A DNA stretch of 7,291 nucleotides from JBEIJQ01 sp040380145 (GTDB lineage Bacteria; Bacteroidota; Bacteroidia; Chitinophagales; Saprospiraceae). The stretch lies in the NCBI GenBank assembly GCA_040380145.1, contig JBEIJQ010000153.1, positions 1-7,291 of the forward strand. The letters are read 5' to 3'. Made by a program: the position numbers and the translations under genes. Below are positions 1 through 5,040 of this stretch, piece by piece (position 1 is the stretch's first letter; the number at the start of each line of letters is the position of its first letter). Below the pieces are notes generated by a model. It was given only the letters and a program-made list of their open reading frames with translations, searched no databases and had not been told where the DNA came from.

Positions 1-180
1 GGCGGTGGCGGCGGCGGTTACAACCGTGGCGGAGGCGGCCGTTACGGCGGCGGCGGCGGCGGTTACAACCGAGGCGGCGGCGGCGGTTACGGCGGCGGCG
101 GCGGCAGCTACAACCGTGGCGGCGGCGGCGGCGGCGGCGGTTACAACCGCGGCGGCAGCGGCGGCGGCGGTTACGACCGC
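1..180 (+). repeat. GGC-rich imperfect tandem repeat encoding Gly(n)-Tyr-Asn-Arg
   Basis: The segment is made of GGC/GGT codon runs of varying length punctuated by TAC-AAC-CGN. YNR/YDR blocks recur at codons 7, 22, 37, 48 and 58, so the spacing is 10 to 15 codons. The array probably begins before base 1. Runs of up to eight Gly codons (40-47) are prone to slippage and also to assembly error, so the copy number shown may not be exact. Confidence 0.8.
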
Positions 181-282
181 GGCGGCGACCGTTACGATCG
201 CAACAATGACCGTTATGATCGCGGCGGAGATCGCTATGGCAATCCGAAGCAAGGTTTTGGCGGCGATCAGGATTTGGACTGA
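1..282 (+). CDS. Glycine-rich (RGG/YNR-type) C-terminal tail of a probable RNA-binding protein, 5' end outside window
   Basis: An open frame runs from base 1 to a TGA at 280-282 and gives 93 visible residues, with no start codon in the window. Residues 1-58 are almost all Gly, broken at short intervals by Tyr-Asn-Arg (residues 7-9, 22-24, 37-39, 48-50) or single Tyr. From residue 58 the motif becomes Tyr-Asp-Arg, and a charged DRYDR-like stretch (63-79) leads to a short end, GNPKQGFGGDQDLD. Low-complexity Gly/Arg/Tyr tails of this kind usually follow an N-terminal RRM domain in small bacterial RNA-binding proteins of Bacteroidota and cyanobacteria, where they are tied to RNA binding, cold response or condensate formation. 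The RRM itself is not visible, so the family is inferred from the tail alone. A helicase or a single-stranded-DNA-binding protein with a Gly-rich tail is possible. The reading frame is secure: it ends just before a clear terminator. Confidence 0.75.
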   Translation, partial: GGGGGGYNRGGGGRYGGGGGGYNRGGGGGYGGGGGSYNRGGGGGGGGYNRGGSGGGGYDRGGDRYDRNNDRYDRGGDRYGNPKQGFGGDQDLD

Positions 283-315
283 TCCGTTATTTCCGTCAAA
301 TCAGCATATCGTACA

Positions 316-346
316 ACGGCTCCGAATTTTCGGGGCCGTTTTTTTT
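316..346 (+). terminator. Intrinsic terminator after the Gly-rich protein gene
   Basis: A 10-bp stem pairs ACGGCTCCGA (316-325) with TCGGGGCCGT (330-339), with one G-U wobble and a four-base ATTT loop. The stem is followed directly by an uninterrupted T tract to 346. It lies 34 bases after the stop codon at 280-282. This is a textbook rho-independent terminator and separates the upstream gene from the membrane protein gene that follows. Confidence 0.9.
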
Positions 347-378
347 GGAAACCATTGAACAGTTTTTGATACGAGGGT

Positions 379-2061
379 ATGGCACCTTCTGAATTTTTTG
401 TTCGATATACCGGTCCGCGCCTTTTTCCGGAGGAGCCTTTTCGGCAATGGATGCACGCACTGGTGCGCGCCGGTGTTTTTTTTGGGATTGCTCTCCTGTT
501 TTTCTCTTTTGAATTTTCCACGGTCGGGGATGCGGAAATCCAACTTTTGCTATCTGGGGTTTCGTTGGATACCGCACCGAACGGCCAAGTGCCGCACTTG
601 CACTTTTTTTGGGGCCGTGCCCTCGCGTGGTTGTACGGCGCCAAGGGTGGAGTTGCTTGGTTTGGCCTGTTGCTTTGTATGGCCCACTGGTTGGGCATCG
701 CCGCGGCTTGGTTGGCCTTGCAGCGCATCGGTGGCGGCGCGTGGCGGAGCGGGATGTTTTGGCTGGCCATGTTTTTCTTGGAATGGCCTTTTCTTCAGCA
801 ATTGCAGTTGAGCACTTCCGCATTTGTGCTGGCACAGGGGTCATTGCTGCTTTTGCGCACCTCCGATGAGTCGGACCGGCGCTCTTGGCAGGGCTTCGGT
901 ATTTCGGGTGCACTGTTCGCTGGTGCGGCCCTGCTTTATTGGGAAGCCGCGTTTTTGTCGGCTTTGATTGCGCTGCCCTTGTTTTTGGTACGGGAAACCG
1001 ATCGTTGGGCGCCGAGGGTAATGTTGGCCGCCTTATTGCTGGCCCTGCCTTTCTTGGTCGGGCTTTCGGACTTTTGGCTGGACAATGGTTCCGATCCAAC
1101 AGCTTCCGGTGTGCGGTCGGCTCTTTTGGAATACCGGGACCCGCGATATGCTTGGACGCCCGACAATGCTCCGCGGTTTGCGCAGGCCGGCTGGTCGGAA
1201 AACGATTATCGGCTGTACCAAGCGGGTTTTGCCGCGGACACCTCGGTATTCGGCGACCGCTCCCTGATCCGGTTGAAGGAGGCGATGGCATCTGCCGAGG
1301 CGACGCCCCTTTCCGTACGGATGGATCGGGGTTTGGATGTGTTACGACAGATGCCGCCGGCGGTCGAGCGCTGCTGCCTGCTGTTTTTACTGCTGGTGCC
1401 GGCGGTGCCCGCCGAAGAAAAAAGGCGGCGTGCCTTGGCGTTGACCATCTTGTCGGCGTTGGCCGTTGCATGGGTTCTTTCGGGGTGGTTCCGGTTGCCG
1501 GACTATCTTTTTGTGCCGATTTCCGCATGGCCGGTGCTGGCCGGTCTTTGGCTGACGCCCCCCCTGCAGATATTCGGGGGATGCAACCGGATTTTCGTCA
1601 CTCTGGTCGCCCTTTGGTGCGCTTTTTACGGAGTTCGCACGGCCAAAGAGGGCAGCCGCGGAACCTTGGCCGAGTACAGGCGTTGGCGGACATCTTTGGA
1701 GCGTTTGGATCCCCGCACCGATCGGCTGTACCTCACCACGGGGGATTACCATCTGCGGACGGTCCTGCCCTTGAAACGGCCGGGAGATCCGCTGATCGCC
1801 CGCTTCATGGCCTTGAACGCCGGGCCCCTTTCCGCCGGGCCCCAATGGGACGGGCAGTTGGCATCTTTCGGGATACGGAACCTGCACCGGGAAATCGCCG
1901 AACGGCCAGATGTTCTTTGGTTGTTGCCCACGTCCGCCGAAGAATTTCGACGGCTGTATGAGACCTTTTTGTCAGAACACTATGGAATCCAAGCTCAATT
2001 GATCTCGGAGTGGGAGGATCCGTCAACGGGCATGGCCGCTTGGCGGGTGCAAAAAAAGTGA
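379..2061 (+). CDS. Multi-pass membrane protein, GT-C glycosyltransferase-like, function unassigned
   Basis: The protein has 560 residues. Hydrophobic segments lie at about 29-46, 79-114 (one or two helices), 122-140, 146-160, 174-204 (probably two), 213-230, 332-344, 351-369, 376-394 and 403-418, with a soluble C-terminal domain at about 420-560. A loop after the first helix carries acidic residues (STVGDAEIQ, 47-55), and a large non-membrane loop (231-330) contains GWSENDYRLYQ (271-281). From memory, a similar GW-x-x-N-D-Y pattern occurs in uncharacterised polytopic proteins of Bacteroidota and Firmicutes that resemble GT-C enzymes, which use lipid-linked sugar donors on the outer face of the membrane. 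No conserved active site can be proved here. The ATG at 379 is preceded by GAGGG (373-377); a later ATG at 451 would remove 24 residues but keep the first helix. The gene stands alone, after a terminator and convergent with the next gene. Phe codons near its start are mostly TTT, unlike the DUF6029 gene. The coding call is firm and the role is a guess. Confidence 0.85.
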   Translation: MAPSEFFVRYTGPRLFPEEPFRQWMHALVRAGVFFGIALLFFSFEFSTVGDAEIQLLLSGVSLDTAPNGQVPHLHFFWGRALAWLYGAKGGVAWFGLLLCMAHWLGIAAAWLALQRIGGGAWRSGMFWLAMFFLEWPFLQQLQLSTSAFVLAQGSLLLLRTSDESDRRSWQGFGISGALFAGAALLYWEAAFLSALIALPLFLVRETDRWAPRVMLAALLLALPFLVGLSDFWLDNGSDPTASGVRSALLEYRDPRYAWTPDNAPRFAQAGWSENDYRLYQAGFAADTSVFGDRSLIRLKEAMASAEATPLSVRMDRGLDVLRQMPPAVERCCLLFLLLVPAVPAEEKRRRALALTILSALAVAWVLSGWFRLPDYLFVPISAWPVLAGLWLTPPLQIFGGCNRIFVTLVALWCAFYGVRTAKEGSRGTLAEYRRWRTSLERLDPRTDRLYLTTGDYHLRTVLPLKRPGDPLIARFMALNAGPLSAGPQWDGQLASFGIRNLHREIAERPDVLWLLPTSAEEFRRLYETFLSEHYGIQAQLISEWEDPSTGMAAWRVQKK

Positions 2062-2079
2062 TCGGCCTGAAAACAGACC
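2051..2079 (-). terminator. Probable terminator of the transketolase gene, overlapping the end of the convergent gene
   Basis: Read on the minus strand, one base beyond the TAA stop, GGTCTG and CAGGCC form a 6-bp stem with one G-U pair around a TTTT loop (2064-2079). A seven-T tract (the A run at 2051-2057 on the plus strand) follows after a six-base gap. The hairpin is short and the gap not ideal. Its position right after the stop supports it. The T tract lies inside the last codons of the convergent membrane protein gene. Confidence 0.5.
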
Positions 2080-2985
2080 TTAGCCGTTGAGGCGGGCCAA
2101 GATCTTGTCGGCCAGCTGCGGGCCTGTGAAACCCTCGTAGTGGAGTACTTCGGAAAGCAGCCCGGGCTTGAACCAGCGCTCGTCGAGCGCAATGGGCAGC
2201 ACCTCGGCCGTGAGCCGGTTGCGCAACAGCAGTTCGGCCAAAATGGAGTATAGCCCGCCCGTGAGGAAATGGTCTTCCACCGTGACGGTGAGGCGCGATC
2301 CGCGGACGGCGCGGAGCACGGCGGTTTCGTCGATGGGCTTGAGGGAGCGCAGGTTGAGCAATCCCACCGAAAGGCCCCTTTCCTCGAGCAACGCTTTGGT
2401 CTGCAGGGTCTGTTCGAACAACATGCCGTAGGTGAGGATGGTCACATCGGATCCTTCCGAGACCACTTCGGCCTCTCCGATGCGGAAAGGGGCGTGCCGA
2501 TGGCCTTCGGGGGCCGGGCGCGTGTTGGCACGCAGGTAAGTCGGGTGCGGCGTGGCCCAGATCGCGGGGAGCATGGCCAGCATGTCCTCGTTGTCGGCCG
2601 GACAAAAGACCTGCATGCCCGGGATGCCGCGCATCAGCGACACGTCCTCGATGGCCTGGTGGGTGGCTCCGTTGCCGTCGGAAAGGAAACCCGGCACGAA
2701 ACTCGTGAGCTTGACCGGCAGTTTGGCGATGCCCACATCGGTGCGGATGAACTCGAACGCCCTCAGCGTGAGGAAAGTGGACAGTGCATGGCAGACAGGG
2801 ATCCGCCCGCGCAGCGCCAAGCCGGCCGCAGTGCCGATCATCGCCTGTTCGGTGATGCCGGTATCGATGAAGCGTTCGCCCAGCACGGGGGGCAGCCCGC
2901 GCACGAGGGCGCGGTTTTCGGCGGTCAGCACCACATAGCGTTCATCGGCCAAGGCCAGGTCGCGGAGGATCGTCTCGTAGGTCAT
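2080..2985 (-). CDS. Stand-alone C-terminal subunit of a transketolase-like ThDP enzyme (pyrimidine-binding plus transketolase-C domains)
   Basis: The protein has 301 residues, about the length of the C-terminal half of a full transketolase (roughly 650). Residues 1-165 form the pyrimidine-binding domain. GITEQAMIG (43-51) holds the catalytic Glu46 that activates the ThDP aminopyrimidine, STFLTLRAFEFIR (69-81) matches the aromatic cofactor-contact stretch, and ATHQAIEDVSLMRGIPGM (107-124) contains the active-site His109. Residues 170-301 form the transketolase C-terminal domain (VTILTYGML at 181-189). The ThDP diphosphate-binding domain with its GDG motif is absent and must come from a separate N-terminal subunit, which is not in this window. 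Aligned by eye, Asn105 sits where E. coli TktA has Asp469. The start at 2985 (MTYETILRDL) is chosen over an upstream in-frame ATG at 3114, because the extra 43 codons would cover the promoter and an A/T-rich leader. The role is likely two-carbon transfer in pentose phosphate or specialised sugar metabolism; the exact substrate is unknown. Confidence 0.9.
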   Translation of the reverse strand: MTYETILRDLALADERYVVLTAENRALVRGLPPVLGERFIDTGITEQAMIGTAAGLALRGRIPVCHALSTFLTLRAFEFIRTDVGIAKLPVKLTSFVPGFLSDGNGATHQAIEDVSLMRGIPGMQVFCPADNEDMLAMLPAIWATPHPTYLRANTRPAPEGHRHAPFRIGEAEVVSEGSDVTILTYGMLFEQTLQTKALLEERGLSVGLLNLRSLKPIDETAVLRAVRGSRLTVTVEDHFLTGGLYSILAELLLRNRLTAEVLPIALDERWFKPGLLSEVLHYEGFTGPQLADKILARLNG

Positions 2986-3056
2986 TTTTTTTGGGAAAAA
3001 AGATAAAAAAAGGGGACAAAAGGAAGTCCCGTGGCCGTAAAAAGCACATCCGGGCT

Positions 3057-3064
3057 CAAAGGTA
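3057..3064 (-). promoter_or_regulatory. Bacteroidota-type -7 promoter element for the transketolase gene
   Basis: On the minus strand the bases read TACCTTTG, an exact match to the Bacteroidota sigma-A -7 consensus TAnnTTTG, about 72 bases before the transketolase start. No good TTTG (-33) element is seen at the expected 17-23 base distance, so the call rests on the -7 box and its position in a divergent intergenic region. It argues against the longer start at 3114, since that start would put the promoter inside the coding region. Confidence 0.5.
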
Positions 3065-3129
3065 AACAAGCGGGCGGATTTCGAGGGGCGCGTTTGCACA
3101 GAGGGTGGATCCATCCCAGCGGAAAAAAA

Positions 3130-3160
3130 TTTCGGACGCGTTCAAAACCGTGTATTTTTG
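3130..3160 (+). promoter_or_regulatory. Bacteroidota-type promoter of the DUF6029 gene
   Basis: TATTTTTG (3153-3160) matches the -7 consensus TAnnTTTG exactly. TTTC (3130-3133), one base off the -33 consensus TTTG, lies 19 bases upstream, which is the expected spacing. Transcription would begin around 3165-3170 and leave a leader of about 55 bases before the ATG at 3224. Confidence 0.6.
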
Positions 3161-3197
3161 CGCGGCGACATCTGATCCCTGAACCACCTTATCTTTT

Positions 3198-3216
3198 TGG
3201 CCAATCGGCCATTTTT
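3198..3216 (+). promoter_or_regulatory. Small leader hairpin with T run before the DUF6029 start codon
   Basis: TGGCC (3198-3202) pairs with GGCCA (3207-3211) around an AATC loop and is followed by five T residues (3212-3216), seven bases before the ATG at 3224. The shape is that of a small intrinsic terminator inside a 5' leader, but the stem is only five base pairs. It may be a weak attenuator, a mRNA-stabilising element or chance. Confidence 0.25.
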
Positions 3217-3223
3217 CTGCACC

Positions 3224-4891
3224 ATGAAAAAAAATTTGTCCGCGCTCTCCATCTGCCTGTTCTGTCTCGCAGGCTTCACCGTCCGCGCGCAACAGCAGCA
3301 GGCCCAGTTTTCGGGCGATTTGGAGCTCAACAACAACTTCTTCATCCGCGACACCCTCATCGGGGCCACGGGCACACCGCAGTACGACCGACAAAAATCG
3401 GGCACCGAATCGTGGTTGACCCTCAATTACAGCAACTGGGGCTTCGACATCGGGATGCGCTTCGACCTGTTCAACAACTCCAACATCATCGATCCGAACG
3501 ATTCTTATTCGGCGCTGGGCATCGGCCGCTGGCATATCCGAAAGAGCATCGGCAAGTTGCATGTGGCCGCCGGATACATTTACGACCAGGTCGGCTCCGG
3601 CATCTTGTTCAGGGCCTACGAAGCCCGACCCTTGGCCATCGACAACGCCCTCGTGGGACTGCGCCTGCAGTACGACATCAACGAAAACTGGAAGATCCGC
3701 GCTTTTTCCGGCAAGCAGAAAAAGGTGGAGAAGCAGCGCAATCTTTTCGAGATCTACGACCCGCTCGTGATCGGTGGCGCCATCGACGGATATGTGTCTT
3801 TCGGCGACAGTTCCAAGGTGTTCCTTGCCCCGGGGGCGGGGATCTTGAAGCGCACTTTGGACGACGCCACGATGAACACCGTCGTGAGCAACATCGGCAC
3901 CGACAGTTTCCAGTACCGGTTCGTGCCCCGCTACAACACGTATGCTTTTACCTTGTACAACACACTAACGGCCGGGAACTTCACCTGGTATGTCGAAGGT
4001 GCCTACAAAACGCAGGAAGCGATTCCCGATCCGGTGCGCGTGGGGTATTTCCAAGATCGTGCGGGTTGGGTGGGCTACACCAGTCTGAGCTATTCGCGCC
4101 CGGGATTCGGCATTACCTTGCAGGCCAAACGCACCGATAATTTTTTCATGCGTGTTTCGCCGCTGATGGTGCGCAACAGAGGGCAGATCGCCTTTTTGCC
4201 CCCCATGCAGCGCCAAAACACCTACCGTTTGACGGCCCGTTACAACGCGGCTACCCAAGAATTGGGCGAGTGGGCTTTCATGGGGGATGTGCTGTTCAAT
4301 CCCACCAAAAAACTCGGTTTTGGGGCCAATTATGCCCACATCACCGACAGCGACGGCCAACTGCTTTTCCGGGAGGCGTTTTTGGAGTCCACTTGGAAAA
4401 TGAACAACAAGCAGAAAATGATCTTCGGCGTGCAATACCAGCAGTACAACCAAGAGGTGTACGAAGTAAAGCCCGACGCGCCGATGGTCAACCAGGTCAC
4501 GCCGTTCGTGGAGTTCGTGCAGAAGTTCGACAAGAAGCGTTCTCTGCGCGTGGAGGCCCAGTACATGTTCACCCAACAGGACCTCGGCTCATGGGCCTTT
4601 TTGTTGTTGGAATTCAATATCGCACCGCATTGGTCGTTCACCGTGGCCGACCTGCTCAACACCGATCCGAGGAAGCTCGGCGAGGAGATCGAAAAGCCCC
4701 AGCCCGACGGGACTTTGAAAAAACAGACGCCCATCCACTATCCCACGGTGGCCGTTTTTTACACCTACAAATCGTACCGTGCCGGTCTGAGCTTCGTGAA
4801 GCAGCCCCAAGGGGTGGTGTGCACCGGCGGCATTTGTCGTTTGGAGCCGGCCTTCAGCGGCGTGCGCTTCAATCTCACCGCCCGTTTTTGA
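3224..4891 (+). CDS. DUF6029 family outer-membrane beta-barrel protein
   Basis: The protein has 555 residues. Residues 1-22 form a Sec signal peptide: MKK, a hydrophobic core and a VRA|QQQ cleavage site. The mature part alternates hydrophobic and polar residues, is rich in aromatic and Asn residues, and ends in Phe (LTARF), as outer-membrane beta-barrels do. The opening (FSGDLELNNNFF), the internal GYIYDQVGSGILFRAYEARPL-type stretch near 115-135 and the Cys pair at 533 and 538 before EPAFSGVRF match my recollection of the DUF6029 family, which is restricted to Bacteroidota. Its function is unknown; relatives often lie beside thioredoxin-like or Omp28-like secreted proteins, which are not seen here. 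The ATG at 3224 is preferred to a TTG at 3197, because it gives a standard signal peptide and leaves the leader free. The gene has its own promoter at 3130-3160 and appears monocistronic. Whether Cys533 and Cys538 form a disulfide is inference. Confidence 0.85.
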   Translation: MKKNLSALSICLFCLAGFTVRAQQQQAQFSGDLELNNNFFIRDTLIGATGTPQYDRQKSGTESWLTLNYSNWGFDIGMRFDLFNNSNIIDPNDSYSALGIGRWHIRKSIGKLHVAAGYIYDQVGSGILFRAYEARPLAIDNALVGLRLQYDINENWKIRAFSGKQKKVEKQRNLFEIYDPLVIGGAIDGYVSFGDSSKVFLAPGAGILKRTLDDATMNTVVSNIGTDSFQYRFVPRYNTYAFTLYNTLTAGNFTWYVEGAYKTQEAIPDPVRVGYFQDRAGWVGYTSLSYSRPGFGITLQAKRTDNFFMRVSPLMVRNRGQIAFLPPMQRQNTYRLTARYNAATQELGEWAFMGDVLFNPTKKLGFGANYAHITDSDGQLLFREAFLESTWKMNNKQKMIFGVQYQQYNQEVYEVKPDAPMVNQVTPFVEFVQKFDKKRSLRVEAQYMFTQQDLGSWAFLLLEFNIAPHWSFTVADLLNTDPRKLGEEIEKPQPDGTLKKQTPIHYPTVAVFYTYKSYRAGLSFVKQPQGVVCTGGICRLEPAFSGVRFNLTARF

Positions 4892-4948
4892 GCCCCGGCT
4901 CGTGAATATCGAACGCTTGGCGCCGTTGTAAGATCGTGCTCGCCGGTC

Positions 4949-4967
4949 CGCCAAATTTTTTTTGGCG
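4949..4967. repeat. Inverted repeat downstream of the DUF6029 gene
   Basis: CGCCAAA (4949-4955) pairs with TTTGGCG (4961-4967) across a five-T loop, 57 bases past the stop of the DUF6029 gene. It lacks a T tract after the stem on the plus strand, so it is a poor terminator, though it could stabilise the 3' end of that mRNA. The left arm belongs to a 10-base sequence, CGCCAAATTT, that recurs at 5015-5024 in the atpB leader. Confidence 0.4.
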
Positions 4968-4983
4968 AAAAACCCAAAAAAGG

Positions 4984-5005
4984 GCAAAGAGCAAAAACTC
5001 TTTGC
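4984..5005. promoter_or_regulatory. Perfect 8-bp inverted repeat abutting the atp promoter (possible operator or terminator)
   Basis: GCAAAGAG (4984-4991) and CTCTTTGC (4998-5005) are perfect inverted arms around a CAAAAA spacer. The right arm ends one base before the -7 box at 5007-5014, so the repeat covers the place where the -33 element should be. It could be a dyad operator for a regulator of the ATP synthase operon. It could instead be a terminator for the upstream gene, although the sequence after it (TTACTTTT) is a weak T tract. Confidence 0.45.
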
Positions 5006-5006
5006 T

Positions 5007-5014
5007 TACTTTTG
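5007..5014 (+). promoter_or_regulatory. Bacteroidota-type -7 promoter element of the ATP synthase operon
   Basis: TACTTTTG matches TAnnTTTG exactly and is followed by CGCC, similar to the GCGC after the box at 3153-3160. The atpB ATG lies 26 bases beyond the box, so the leader would be about 20 bases. The expected -33 position (about 4984-4987) reads GCAA rather than TTTG and falls in an inverted repeat. Confidence 0.65.
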
Positions 5015-5040
5015 CGCCAAATTTCAGCATCAGCTAATAC

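Noticed and set aside
1..180. Possible CRISPR-like or intergenic repeat array
   Set aside because: Repeats follow the codon frame, vary in spacing and have no unique spacers. They are coding low-complexity sequence.
5..358. A poly-Ala/Val/Thr frame over the GGC repeat
   Set aside because: This is the shifted reading of a GGC repeat. It also runs through the terminator at 316-346, while the Gly/Tyr/Arg frame stops cleanly before it.
296..1528. A 410-codon open frame on the minus strand opposite the membrane protein gene
   Set aside because: The product is rich in Pro, Arg, Ala and Ser with no domain or membrane pattern, typical of an antisense shadow in GC-rich DNA. The plus-strand frame gives a coherent membrane protein.
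885..1961. A 358-codon open frame on the plus strand overlapping the membrane protein gene
   Set aside because: It lies out of frame inside the 379-2061 gene, and its Gly/Arg/Ala-rich product has no recognisable features.
1805..2605. A 266-codon minus-strand frame overlapping the transketolase gene
   Set aside because: It runs across the ends of two well-supported genes and encodes an Arg/Pro/His-rich sequence with no family resemblance.
2986..3114. A 43-codon N-terminal extension of the transketolase half
   Set aside because: The region contains the putative promoter box and an A/T-rich leader, and the extra residues do not resemble the family. The start at 2985 fits the domain boundary.
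4973..4984. CCC-AAAAAA-GGG hairpin
   Set aside because: A three-pair stem is too short to mean anything alone.
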